From assembly GCA_028713995.1 (NCBI GenBank), contig JAQTNF010000012.1:1-59248 (forward strand): a DNA stretch of 59,248 nt. Reading direction: 5' to 3'. The notes beneath the pieces are model-generated. The model had not been told where the DNA came from. It did not search any database and saw only the letters and a program-made list of their open reading frames with translations. This document shows, in pieces, positions 29,544 to 38,170 of this stretch (position 1 is its first letter; each line of letters begins with the position of its first letter). This DNA comes from Deltaproteobacteria bacterium. GTDB lineage: Bacteria; Myxococcota_A; Polyangia; JAAYKL01. The position numbers were made by a program, and so were the translations under genes.

Positions 29544-30410
29544 TCAGATATCGGGTTCGATCTCGATGCGGTAGTCGCCGACGGCCCCGCCGTTCTGCGC
29601 GTCCACCACGATGAAGTACGTCTCCCCTGCCACGAGGGTCAGCCCGACGCTGGTGTTGAAGCAGCCCTCCCCAGACGGCTCGAGGTTGGTGCATTCTCCC
29701 TCGTCGGTGAAAAGGGCCGTGGCCGACCGGCTCCATCCCTTGCTCTGACCGGCGCAGTCGTAGATCGCCATCGAGCCGGCAGGGACGGGCAGGTCGGTCC
29801 CGGAGTCGCTGTCCGGGATCGACCGGTAGTAGGCGGTCACCCACACATCGCCGTTCACGCTGTTGTTCACCAGACGGACGACCTGGTCGTATCCGTTCCA
29901 GTTCGCTTCGTCCGTGCTCGGGCCTTCCGTGTGCTCATTGCCGGAAGCGGTCGTGATCGTGTTCTTGGCGCCGTCGTCGCGGCTGCTCGTCCCCGGCGGG
30001 AGCCAGGCAGCGGACCCGACGAGATCGTAGGTGTGGGTGTAGGCGAGCGCAAACGTGCAGCCCGTGTCCGTGTAGGTGTCGGAGTCGGAGTCCGTGTCGG
30101 AGTCGGAGTCCGAGTCAGCGTCCGTGTCGCCATCAGAGTCCGAGTCGGCGTCGCTGTCCGCGTCCGAACCCGAGTCGGAGTCCGAGTCGGAGTCCGAGTC
30201 CGAGTCAGCATCCGTGTCGCTGTCCGTGTCGCTGTCCGTATCGCTGTCCATGTCGCCGTCCGCGTCCGTGTCGGGCCCACCGTCAGGGCTTGCGTCGAAC
30301 GATCCGTTGTCATCGTCTCCGGAATCCACGGGCGTGACCTTGGCGCAGCCCGAGGTTGCGAACGAAGCCGCGAACAGCGCACCCACCGTGAATACAAGCA
30401 TGGTTCTCAT
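29544..30410 (-). CDS. Asp-Ser-rich lipoprotein with beta-sandwich-like tail
   Basis: A 288-residue lipoprotein ([13 protein letters not shown]) with about 75 residues of DSDTDSD repeats, then a domain of about 165 residues. The domain includes [49 protein letters not shown] and [29 protein letters not shown]. The last segment resembles pre-peptidase C-terminal-type domains in which a tail strand pair reads T-Y-x-I-V-V-D-x8-G-x-Y. Function unknown; probably a surface adhesive or ligand-binding module. It is convergent with the beta-helix gene. Confidence 0.7.
   Translation of the reverse strand: MRTMLVFTVGALFAASFATSGCAKVTPVDSGDDDNGSFDASPDGGPDTDADGDMDSDTDSDTDSDTDADSDSDSDSDSDSGSDADSDADSDSDGDTDADSDSDSDTDSDSDTYTDTGCTFALAYTHTYDLVGSAAWLPPGTSSRDDGAKNTITTASGNEHTEGPSTDEANWNGYDQVVRLVNNSVNGDVWVTAYYRSIPDSDSGTDLPVPAGSMAIYDCAGQSKGWSRSATALFTDEGECTNLEPSGEGCFNTSVGLTLVAGETYFIVVDAQNGGAVGDYRIEIEPDI
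30063..30298 (-). repeat. Asp-Ser/Asp-Thr coding repeat
   Basis: Roughly 78 codons of GAC/GAT alternating with TCC, TCG, ACG, GCG and GGC in the lipoprotein at 29544-30410. The same DS/DT theme as four other blocks here, with its own codon pattern. Confidence 0.8.
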
Positions 30411-30531
30411 GGGCGTTCTCCTTGCAACAGGGGCCCGGATTCAATCGAGCCGCCGACAGGGGCACTTATAGCCGGGAAGAGACGCTCGGTCGAGGACCGA
30501 ACGCACCCGCCCATTCGCGCCCACTCGCGCC

Positions 30532-30560
30532 TTGCACGCCATCCGGAGAACGCCTAGATT
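30532..30560 (+). promoter_or_regulatory. Putative promoter of the Arn-like operon
   Basis: TTGCAC (30532-30537), exactly 17 nt, TAGATT (30555-30560). A start near 30567 leaves about 18 nt before ATG 30585 and no clear ribosome site. Confidence 0.55.
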
Positions 30561-30584
30561 CGAACCCCGTAGCGGCCCACATCG

Positions 30585-31667
30585 ATGGTCGCGTTGGAGA
30601 GCACCTTGAGGATCTTGAGCCTGGGCGCCGGGGGGTTCATCGGCTCGCACCTCGCGAGCCACCTTCTCGCGCGGGGCCACACGGTCACGGGCGTCGACAT
30701 CCACTCGGACAAGATCGGGGAGCTCCTCGAACACCCAGGATTCACCTTCGTCCGGCAGGACATCCGCGACACGGGCTTCGAGGTCGAGCGGCTCGTCGCC
30801 GAGGCCGACGTGGTGATCGACCTCATCGCCTACGCCAACCCGGGGCTGTACCTGCGCCAGCCCCTCGACGTGTTCCATCTCAACTTCACCGAGAACATGA
30901 AGATCGCAGAGGCGTGCGTGGCGCGAGGGCGTCGCCTCGTGCAGTTCTCGTCGTGCGAGGTGTACGGCAAGACCGTGGCCCGCGCGGCGCCCGGCAAGCT
31001 CATCGATCCCGAGGATCCGGCGCTCGCAACGTTTCGCGAGGATGAGACCGACTTCATCCTGGGGCCCGTGTCGAAGCACCGATGGATCTACGCCTCGGCC
31101 AAGCAGCTCCTCGAGCGCGTGCTGCACGCTTACGGCCTCGAGGGAAGGCTCGACTACACCATCGTGCGTCCCTTCAACTTCATCGGCCCGAAAATAGACT
31201 ACCTGCCGTCGGACACGCCCGGCTTCCCGCGCGTCTTCCCGCACTTCATGGAGGCGTGCCTCAAGGGTACGCAGATGAAGCTGGTGGACGGTGGCCGCAA
31301 CCGCCGCTGCTACACGGACATCGAGGACGCCGCGGCCTGTATCGGCCTCATCGTGGAGAACCCCGGCGGCGTGTGCGCGCGCCAGATCTTCAACGTGGGC
31401 TCGCCGAAGAACGAGGTGAGCATCCGCGGTCTGGCCGAGCTCATGCGCGACCTCTACGCGACGAAGCTCGCCCGCCCCGGCGCGCGCCTGCCGTCCATCG
31501 TGGACGTCCCGGCCCGCGAGTTCTATGGCCCGGGCTACGACGACTCGGACCGCCGCATCCCGGACATCTCGAAGGCGCGTACCCTGCTCGGCTGGGAGCC
31601 CCGCTACGATCTGCGCGAGACGCTCGAGCGCACCATGCGCCACTACCTGGCCGCGAACGGCTCCTGA
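30585..31667 (+). CDS. ArnA-dehydrogenase-like UDP-glucuronate decarboxylase
   Basis: A 360-residue SDR-family enzyme closely patterned on the C-terminal oxidative decarboxylase domain of ArnA and on UDP-xylose synthases. Seen: the NAD motif GAGGFIGSHLASHL, SSCEVYGKT, ILGPVSKHRWIYASAKQLLERVLHAYG with the catalytic Tyr/Lys, VRPFNFIGP, and DGGRNRRCYTDIED, where ArnA has its catalytic Arg (RCFTDI in E. coli). The expected reaction converts UDP-glucuronate to UDP-4-keto-pentose (or UDP-xylose). The formyltransferase domain of ArnA is absent. First gene of a four-gene operon. Confidence 0.87.
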   Translation: MVALESTLRILSLGAGGFIGSHLASHLLARGHTVTGVDIHSDKIGELLEHPGFTFVRQDIRDTGFEVERLVAEADVVIDLIAYANPGLYLRQPLDVFHLNFTENMKIAEACVARGRRLVQFSSCEVYGKTVARAAPGKLIDPEDPALATFREDETDFILGPVSKHRWIYASAKQLLERVLHAYGLEGRLDYTIVRPFNFIGPKIDYLPSDTPGFPRVFPHFMEACLKGTQMKLVDGGRNRRCYTDIEDAAACIGLIVENPGGVCARQIFNVGSPKNEVSIRGLAELMRDLYATKLARPGARLPSIVDVPAREFYGPGYDDSDRRIPDISKARTLLGWEPRYDLRETLERTMRHYLAANGS

Positions 31668-31680
31668 AGGCGTCGCGAAG

Positions 31681-32433
31681 GTGGGCGCGTCCAACGTCAT
31701 GGTGCTGATGCCGGCTTACAACGCCGGTCCCACCGTGGAGCGGGTCTTTTCGCGCATTCCGTCCGTGGCGCGCGCCCGGATCGGAGGCTACGTCGTGGTG
31801 GACGACGGCAGCACGGACGACACGCGCGAGGCCCTCGGGCGCGTGATGCGTGACTTCCCCACCCTGGTCGCGCTCGAGCACGGCGAAAACCGCGGCTACG
31901 GCGCGGCCATGAAGACTCTGCTCGGCTACGCGCGCGAGCACTGCGCGGGCGCGGCGATCGTGCTGCACGCGGACGGCCAGTACTCGCCCGAGCGCATCCC
32001 CGCTCTCCTCGCACCCATCGAGGCCGGCGAAGCGGACGTCGTGCAGGGGTCGCGCATGCTGGGGGGCGGCGCGCTCGCGGGCGGCATGCCGCTCTACAAG
32101 TACGCGGCCAACAGGATCCTCACGAATATCGAGAACCGCGCCTTCGGCCTCAAGCTCGCCGAGTACCACAGCGGGTACATGCTCTACTCGCGCCTTGCCC
32201 TCGAACGCATCGCCTTCGAACGGCTCTCCGACACGTTCGTGTTCGACCTGGAAATGATCGTGGCCGCGCGCGTGCTCGACCTGCGCGTCCGCGAGCTGCC
32301 CATCCCCACCATCTACGCGGACGAGGTCTCGCACCTGCGTCCCGTGCGCTACGGCCTCGAGGTGCTCTCGGTGGTGCGGCGATACCGGCGCGGCCGCTAC
32401 CACGCGCTCCTCGGCGTCGGAGGCCGGCCGTGA
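31681..32433 (+). CDS. GT2 glycosyltransferase, ArnC/DPM1-like
   Basis: A 250-residue GT-A glycosyltransferase with VMVLMPAYNAGPTVERVF, GGYVVVDDGSTDDTREAL and the metal-binding HADGQYSPERI, then QGSRMLGGG and EYHSGYMLYSR. The pattern is that of dolichol/undecaprenyl-phosphate sugar transferases. It lacks the two C-terminal membrane helices of ArnC and is shorter. GTG 31681 is chosen (GAAGG upstream); ATG 31699 is an alternative that trims the first strand. Starts 13 nt after the decarboxylase stop and overlaps the next gene by 4 nt, so the two are translationally coupled. Confidence 0.83.
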   Translation: MGASNVMVLMPAYNAGPTVERVFSRIPSVARARIGGYVVVDDGSTDDTREALGRVMRDFPTLVALEHGENRGYGAAMKTLLGYAREHCAGAAIVLHADGQYSPERIPALLAPIEAGEADVVQGSRMLGGGALAGGMPLYKYAANRILTNIENRAFGLKLAEYHSGYMLYSRLALERIAFERLSDTFVFDLEMIVAARVLDLRVRELPIPTIYADEVSHLRPVRYGLEVLSVVRRYRRGRYHALLGVGGRP

Positions 32434-33317
32434 TCCTGGTGACCGGCGGCGCGGGCGTGGTCGGCGCGCGGCTCGTGCGCGGGCTCGCCACGGCAGGCCA
32501 CGCGGTGCGCGCGCTCACGCTCCCCGGGGACCCGAACGCGGCGCGGCTCGCGGACACGGGTTGCGAGATCGCTTACGGCGACGTGGCTGACGCGGGCTCG
32601 CTCGTCCGCGTATTCGACGGGGTGCACACGGTCTACCACCTGGCCGCGGTGATCATCACGCGCGACCCGCGCGACTACGACCGCATCAACGTCGGCGGCG
32701 TGAGAAACGTCGTCGCGGGCGCACGCGCCGCGGGCGTCACGCACTTCGTGCACGTCTCCTCGGCCGCGGCCCTGCACCCGGAAGGGTCGGCCTACGCCCG
32801 CTCCAAGCTCGAGGGCGAGCGCATCGTGAGCTCGCAGGACGCCATGCGGTTCACGATCGTGCGGCCCACGCTCGTCTACGACAGGGACGGCGGGCAGGAG
32901 TTCCGCATGTTCCTCGCCGCACTCGAGCGCTTCCCCGTGGCGCCCTTCGTGGGGCTCGGCCGGGCGCGAAAAAACCCGGTGCACGCGGACGACGTCGTGA
33001 AGGGGCTCCTCGCCATCGCGGGAAACCCTCGGGCCCACGGCAAGACCTATGCGCTGAGCGGCGGCGAGGCCATCCCCGTCCGCGAGCTCGCGAAGCTCAT
33101 GCTGCGGCTTCGCGGCTCGTCGCGGCCCATCGTCCCCGTCCCGGTGCCGCTCTGCCGGCTCGCGGCGTTCGTCATGGAGCGCGTCATGAGCGATCCTCCC
33201 CTCACGCGTTACGCCGTGAGCCGCATCGTGGAGGACGCGGACCTCGACAACTCGGAGGCGCGCCGCGACCTCGGCTACGATCCCGTGGGCGTGCGCGAGG
33301 GGCTCGCGAGATGCTAG
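32430..33317 (+). CDS. NAD-dependent epimerase/dehydratase (SDR)
   Basis: A 295-residue extended SDR. It has the dinucleotide motif VTGGAGVVGARLVRGL, TVYHLAAVI, HVSSAAALHPEGSAYARSKLEGE with the Y-x3-K pair, and VRPTLVYDRDGG. It resembles hydroxysteroid-dehydrogenase-like or sugar-nucleotide epimerases. In this operon it probably reduces or epimerises the keto sugar formed by the first enzyme; that is inference from position. The start is GTG 32430 in a GTGA overlap with the glycosyltransferase; the end overlaps the next gene by 7 nt. Confidence 0.82.
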   Translation: MILVTGGAGVVGARLVRGLATAGHAVRALTLPGDPNAARLADTGCEIAYGDVADAGSLVRVFDGVHTVYHLAAVIITRDPRDYDRINVGGVRNVVAGARAAGVTHFVHVSSAAALHPEGSAYARSKLEGERIVSSQDAMRFTIVRPTLVYDRDGGQEFRMFLAALERFPVAPFVGLGRARKNPVHADDVVKGLLAIAGNPRAHGKTYALSGGEAIPVRELAKLMLRLRGSSRPIVPVPVPLCRLAAFVMERVMSDPPLTRYAVSRIVEDADLDNSEARRDLGYDPVGVREGLARC

Positions 33318-35143
33318 CGGCCGTGACCACGCGCGCCCGCCGCGCCATCGATCTCGCCTCGGACCTCTGCGAGCGGCGCACGGCGCTCCTGCTCGCCCTC
33401 GTCCTCTTTTTCGCGGCCGTGCTGCGCGCGCTCACCCTGTGGAGCCTCGCCGGAACCGTGTATTGGGACCACCTCCTCACGGACGAGCGCGTGTACCACG
33501 ACTGGGCGAAGGCCATCGCGGACGGCGCGTGGACGTCGTCGTCGGTGTACGAGTTCGCACCCCTGCCCGCCTACCTCATGGCGCTCGTGTACAGGCTCTT
33601 CGGGCCGGACGTGCTGTACGTCCGCCTCCTCAACCTGTCGCTCGGCGTGCTCGCGTGCGGCCTCTTCTACGTGATCGGCCGGGAGCTCGGCGGCAAGGCC
33701 GTGGGGCTCGCGTCTGGCGTCCTCGCCGCGTGCTACGGCGAGCTCGTCTTCTACAGCGTGGTGCCGCTCAAGACGTCCCTCTCCGTGTGCGCCCTCGCGC
33801 TCGCCCTCGCGCTCGCCCTCGCGCTCCTCAGGGAGGATGCGATCCGCGCGTGGCGGGCCCGGGCTCTCGCGCTCACCCTGGGCCTCGTGTGCGGGGCCAT
33901 GGTCCACGTGCGGGGCAACACCGTCGTCGTCGCGCCGACGCTCGCGCTCTTCGCGCTCGTCGCCCCTCGTGCGCGCGCCTCTCGCGATCGGGCCGTCGTC
34001 GTCGCGTTGTTCGTCGTCGGCTTCGCCGTGTCGCTCGCGCCGGCGATGATCCGCAATCGTGTCGTGGCCGGAGAGCTCGCGCTCACCACCGCCCAGACCG
34101 GACGCAACCTGTACTTCGGCAACAACCCCGGGAACGGCTCGCCCTACTACCTTCCGCTCTCGTTCGCGTCGTCGGCCCCCGAGGAGCAGGCCGTGCAGTT
34201 CGTGATCGAGGCCAGCCGGCGCGAGGGGACCAGGCTCACGCAGGTGCAGGCGTCCGCCTTCTGGACGCGCGAGGTCGCGCGGTACGCGGAGAGCCGGCCC
34301 TCCGATTTCTGGCGCGGGATCCGCGTCAAGGCGCTCGCGCTCGTGAACCGCTTCGAGGCCGGCGACCACTACCACGTGGGCTTCATGGGTCGCTTCATAC
34401 CGCTCCTGCGAATGCTCCTCGGGCTCTCGCTCGTCCTGCCGTTCGGCATGGCCGGCCTCGTCCTCTTCGCGGGCCGCTCGCGCAAGCACGCGGCCCTTGC
34501 GGCCGTCTTCCTCGCGTACGGCGCCACGCTCGTGGCGACCGTGGTGAACGCGAGGTACAGGCTGCCGCTGCTCGTCGTTCTCATCCCGTTCGCGTGCCTG
34601 GGGCTCGGCGGGCTCGCGCGCGACCTTCTGGAAAAACGGGTGCGCCGGGCGGCCATCTTCGCGGCGTGCGTGCTCGCCTTCTTTGCGATCGAGCTTTTGC
34701 CCCTGCCCGGCACGGGCGACCTCACGTCGTACCTCAACACCCACGCGCTCGCCCTCGACGCCGAGGGGCGCACCGACGAGGCCATCGCGTTCTGGGAGGA
34801 GTCGTCGCGGGCCAAGGGCGCGTTCTCGCCCGTGGCGGACCTGTTCCTGGCCGGAAAGCGCTACGAGAAGGGCGATCGGGACGCGGCGTTCGCGCTCGTG
34901 CGCGGCATCCCGGACTCCTCGTTCGCGGCCGCCCCGGCGCACGCCCTGCTCGGCGACCTCCTGGCCCACGAGGGACGCGCGCGCGAGGCGATCGCGCAGT
35001 ACGAGCGCTCGCTCGCGATCAACCCCGGGCAGCGCCGGATCCGCAGGGAGCTCGCGCGGCTCTACGGCCCGATCGATCCGGCAAGGGCGGGCGAGGCGCG
35101 TCGCGAGCTCGCCGTGATTGACAGTTTCTTCGCCCGCCGGTAG
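33311..35143 (+). CDS. GT39/ArnT-like membrane glycosyltransferase with TPR tail
   Basis: A 610-residue GT-C membrane transferase. After a first helix comes the periplasmic loop with the acidic pair LLTDERVYHDWAKAI, as in ArnT/PMT-type enzymes that use lipid-linked sugars. About ten hydrophobic helices follow, with AYLMALVYRLFGPD and a conserved loop TGRNLYFGNNPGNGSPYYLP. Beyond residue 475 the chain becomes a soluble TPR-like region (LALDAEGRTDEAIAFWEE, LLGDLLAHEGRAREAIAQYERSLAINPG). It would transfer the sugar made by the upstream genes to a periplasmic acceptor. The gene starts inside the epimerase 3' end. Confidence 0.82.
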   Translation: MLAAVTTRARRAIDLASDLCERRTALLLALVLFFAAVLRALTLWSLAGTVYWDHLLTDERVYHDWAKAIADGAWTSSSVYEFAPLPAYLMALVYRLFGPDVLYVRLLNLSLGVLACGLFYVIGRELGGKAVGLASGVLAACYGELVFYSVVPLKTSLSVCALALALALALALLREDAIRAWRARALALTLGLVCGAMVHVRGNTVVVAPTLALFALVAPRARASRDRAVVVALFVVGFAVSLAPAMIRNRVVAGELALTTAQTGRNLYFGNNPGNGSPYYLPLSFASSAPEEQAVQFVIEASRREGTRLTQVQASAFWTREVARYAESRPSDFWRGIRVKALALVNRFEAGDHYHVGFMGRFIPLLRMLLGLSLVLPFGMAGLVLFAGRSRKHAALAAVFLAYGATLVATVVNARYRLPLLVVLIPFACLGLGGLARDLLEKRVRRAAIFAACVLAFFAIELLPLPGTGDLTSYLNTHALALDAEGRTDEAIAFWEESSRAKGAFSPVADLFLAGKRYEKGDRDAAFALVRGIPDSSFAAAPAHALLGDLLAHEGRAREAIAQYERSLAINPGQRRIRRELARLYGPIDPARAGEARRELAVIDSFFARR

Positions 35144-35181
35144 CGTTTTCCAATCAACCTTCGAAAGAGCAGGAGCACACC

Positions 35182-36825
35182 ATGAGAACCTTGTCGATCG
35201 TCGTTTTCGCCGCGGCCGCGATCGCGCTGTCGCCCACGCAGGCGCGCGCGCAGGGCACCATGGAGCTCATCAGCGTCAGCACCACGGGCGGCCCGTCCAA
35301 TGGGTACAGCTTCGAGCCGTCCATCTCGGCGAACGGCCGCTACGTGGCCTTCTACTCCGGCGCCACGGACCTGGTCTCCACGACGACCACCGGATACCAA
35401 GTATTCGTTCGCGATCGGTGGAGCAGCACGACCGCGCTCGTGAGCTGGAACGCCACGAGCAGCGCCGGCGGAAACTCGACCAGCAGCGACCCCTCCATCT
35501 CGGCGGACGGCCGCCACGTGGTGTTCGCCTCGAACGCTACGGACCTCGTCGCCACCACCGTCTCGGGGCAGCAGGTCTACCTGCGCGATCTCGACACGAG
35601 CGCCACCACGCTCGTGAGCGTGAACGCCGCAGGGAACGCCGGAGGGAACGCTTCCAGCTCGTCACCCGTCATTTCGGGAGACAACCGCTACGTGGCGTTC
35701 GTGTCTGGGGCCTCGGACCTCGGCCCCGCGGGCAACGGCACCGCTCACATCTACGTTCGCGATCTTCAGACGCACACCACGTTCCTCGTCAGCGCGGCGG
35801 ACACGGACGCCGGAGACGATCTCGGCAACGGCCCTTCGTACGAGCCCTCCATCTCGGGAAACGGGCGCTACGTGGCCTTCGAGTCGGACGCCACGGACCT
35901 CACGTCGCCCGCGACGACCAGCAGGCAGATTTTCGTGCGCGACGTCGTGGACGGGACCACCGTGGTCGCGAGTGTCAACACGGTCGGCGCACCCGGCAAC
36001 AACGGGAGCTACCACGCGCGCATCACGCCCGACGGCAGGTGGGTGGCGTTCAGCTCCTACTCCACTGATCTGGTGTCTCCGGCGACCTCGTGGCGGCAAG
36101 CGTTCCTGCGCGATTTGACGGGCGACACCACGATCCTCATCAGCCAGAGCACGGTCGGCGTGCCCGGCAACAACGACTCCGGCGGCTACGGAGGCGGCCT
36201 TTCCTCTGACGGGCGCTACGTGGCCTTCAACTCGTACGCGAACAACCTCATTCCGGTCGATCTGAACAGCAATGTCGACATCTTCGTGCGCGACCACGTC
36301 GACGAGACCACCGTCCGCGCGGGTGAAGGAGTGGATGGCGGCGAGCCGAACGGCTCGACCGAGCACTCGGCCATCTCCTCGACGGGGCGCTTCGTGGCCT
36401 TTACCTCGTGGGCGAGCAATCTCGTTCCGGACGACACCAACACCTACCCCGATGTTTTCGTCTACGAGCTCCTCGGGCCGACCCCGGACGCGGGCGTGGA
36501 CGGAGGGGTGGACGGCGGCATGGACGCGGGACTCGACGCGGGCGACACGGACACCGGCTCCGCGACGACCGACTCGGACGCCGACACCGACACCGACACC
36601 GACACGGACACGGACGCGGACGCCGACACCGACACGGACACGGACGCCGACTCGGACAGTGACACGGGCACGGGCGACGTGGACACCGGCACGGACACCA
36701 CCGACACGGGCGCCGATGCGGGCGCCGACGCGGGCGATGGCAAAGACAACTCCGGCTGCGGCTGCGCCACCGCGGGCGAGGCGAGTCGCGTGACCTTGTT
36801 CCTCCTCATCGAAAGTCTGATCTAG
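35182..36825 (+). CDS. Seven-repeat TolB/PD40-like propeller protein with Asp-rich tail
   Basis: A 547-residue exported protein (signal MRTLSIVVFAAAAIALSPTQARAQ). Seven repeats follow, each with S-x-D/N-G-R-Y-V-A-F-x-S-x-A-T-D-L-V and a Q-V-F-V-R-D strand, consistent with a seven-bladed propeller of the WD40-like PD40 type. After residue about 430 come DAGVDGG and DTDTDTD repeats, then a Cys-rich end SGCGCATAG and a short hydrophobic run VTLFLLIESLI. GCGC plus hydrophobic stretch resembles the MYXO-CTERM sorting tail, but the usual Arg-rich end is missing; the in-frame codons just after the TAG would encode RSVSRRRF. ATG 35182 follows AGCAGGAGC. Confidence 0.8.
   Translation: MRTLSIVVFAAAAIALSPTQARAQGTMELISVSTTGGPSNGYSFEPSISANGRYVAFYSGATDLVSTTTTGYQVFVRDRWSSTTALVSWNATSSAGGNSTSSDPSISADGRHVVFASNATDLVATTVSGQQVYLRDLDTSATTLVSVNAAGNAGGNASSSSPVISGDNRYVAFVSGASDLGPAGNGTAHIYVRDLQTHTTFLVSAADTDAGDDLGNGPSYEPSISGNGRYVAFESDATDLTSPATTSRQIFVRDVVDGTTVVASVNTVGAPGNNGSYHARITPDGRWVAFSSYSTDLVSPATSWRQAFLRDLTGDTTILISQSTVGVPGNNDSGGYGGGLSSDGRYVAFNSYANNLIPVDLNSNVDIFVRDHVDETTVRAGEGVDGGEPNGSTEHSAISSTGRFVAFTSWASNLVPDDTNTYPDVFVYELLGPTPDAGVDGGVDGGMDAGLDAGDTDTGSATTDSDADTDTDTDTDTDADADTDTDTDADSDSDTGTGDVDTGTDTTDTGADAGADAGDGKDNSGCGCATAGEASRVTLFLLIESLI
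36553..36735 (+). repeat. Asp-Thr/Asp-Ala coding repeat
   Basis: Tandem GAC-ACC/GAC-ACG/GAC-GCC codons joining the propeller to the Cys-rich C-terminus of the protein at 35182. Here the Asp-rich spacer is C-terminal, whereas in the lipoproteins it is N-terminal. Confidence 0.75.
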
Positions 36826-36927
36826 CGCTCCGTCAGCCGCCGCCGTTTTGCCGTCTTTGTTTTTTTTTCACCAAAGTCCGTTCGGACGGGTCAAAATAGT
36901 AAGGTCCGAGACAAGGAGGGACTTCCG

Positions 36928-38097
36928 ATGTCAATTCGCTCCAGGAAGACATTTTTCGTCCTCGTGCTCGTGGGTCTGCTCACCGCAGGCGGCGGGTGCG
37001 ACAGGATGATCATGGGCGACGAGCACGGATGCGGCGGCCACCACGATTGCAGCGGCGACGACGAAAACGACGACAATGATGATGATCACGACACGGCCAC
37101 GTTCACGGACTTCTTCACGGATACGGACAGCGCGACCTCCACCGACACCGCGGCCGACATGGACGCGGACATGGACACGGACGCGGACGGGGACACCGAA
37201 ACGGCCTCCGACACGGACACCGGTTCCGACACCTCAAGCGTGGTGTGCGAGGACTGGGAGGCTCTTGACGCACACATCGTGGATTCGCCGCCGGCCGGCA
37301 TCAAGCCCACGCAGGACGGCATCTGCGGCGACGCGACCTCGCCGTCCCACAGCAACCTGGCCGCGCGGGTGACGATCGACGTCACGACCGCCTCGCTCGA
37401 CGCCGCGGTCGGCACCGTGCTCATCCCGGACGGTTTGAAGGGCAAGGTCGTGGGGCTGCCGCGGATCTCCGTCGAGGAGGCCATGCCATACGAGTTCTAC
37501 GCCATGACCGTCACCGGCATGACCGAGTCGGCGGACGGCTTCACCTTTGAAGCGACGTGGCCCGAGCCGTTCGGCGTGGACCCGGGATCGATCTCCGCCA
37601 CCATGGTCGTCAAGGTGGCCATGGAGATCGCCTGCGGCGACGGCGACGCGGGTGTCGACGGCGGCGTTGACAGCGGGCCGGGGACAAAGACCGTCGAGGC
37701 CGTCACGTACCTGGATCTGTGCGACGGCCCCTCGCACCCGGGCTGGGTCAGCTCGGGCGACGAATGCGCCGTGTGCCGGGCGGTCGCCGAGGTGGCGGCC
37801 TCTCCCACATTTCCTGTCGGGCGGTGCGACGGCCTGGCCCTTCCGGCGTCGTTCAGGCTCGAGCTCGTTCCCGTCTCGTGGCAGGGGCGTTCCGTGGTGG
37901 TCGAGGCGCGCTGCGAAACCGCCGGTCGCGGGATCTCCTTCTCGTGGAAGGCCTCGGCCGGGACCATCGCCGGCCAGGGCGGGAGCCGCGCAACGTGGAC
38001 CCCGCCCGCCGATCCGGGGCCGCATGTCATCCAGGTCGTGGCCGACGACGGCCGCTCGGTGGCCGTGGCCAGCCTGCCCTGGCGCCACCGGGCTTGA
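36928..38097 (+). CDS. Asp-rich lipoprotein of unknown function
   Basis: A 389-residue lipoprotein (KTFFVLVLVGLLTAGGGC). Right after the lipobox is a His/Asp/Cys cluster (DEHGCGGHHDCSGDDENDDNDDDHD) suggestive of metal binding, then a DTDTDMDADMD linker. The rest divides into a beta-rich region (ARVTIDVTTASLDAAVGTVLIPDG, MPYEFYAMTVTGMTESADGFTFEATW) with a DAGVDGGVDSG insert, and a C-terminal Ig-like module (SFRLELVPVSWQGRSVVVEARC, ASAGTIAGQGGSRATWTPP). No family recognised. ATG 36928 follows AAGGAGGGACTTCCG. Confidence 0.7.
   Translation: MSIRSRKTFFVLVLVGLLTAGGGCDRMIMGDEHGCGGHHDCSGDDENDDNDDDHDTATFTDFFTDTDSATSTDTAADMDADMDTDADGDTETASDTDTGSDTSSVVCEDWEALDAHIVDSPPAGIKPTQDGICGDATSPSHSNLAARVTIDVTTASLDAAVGTVLIPDGLKGKVVGLPRISVEEAMPYEFYAMTVTGMTESADGFTFEATWPEPFGVDPGSISATMVVKVAMEIACGDGDAGVDGGVDSGPGTKTVEAVTYLDLCDGPSHPGWVSSGDECAVCRAVAEVAASPTFPVGRCDGLALPASFRLELVPVSWQGRSVVVEARCETAGRGISFSWKASAGTIAGQGGSRATWTPPADPGPHVIQVVADDGRSVAVASLPWRHRA
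37120..37235 (+). repeat. Asp-Thr/Asp-Met coding repeat
   Basis: About 38 codons reading TDTDSATSTDT through DMDADMDTDADGD within the lipoprotein at 36928; more degenerate than the other blocks. Confidence 0.65.
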
Positions 38098-38170
38098 CCC
38101 ACGGTCGCTCTTTCCCGAAAATGGCACCTGCAACGATGCGCAGCGGGCGAAGAGCGCCCGAGAGGTGCCC

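Noticed and set aside
36826-36880. T-rich stretch after the propeller gene as an intrinsic terminator
   Set aside because: There is a long T-tract but no stable GC stem directly before it.
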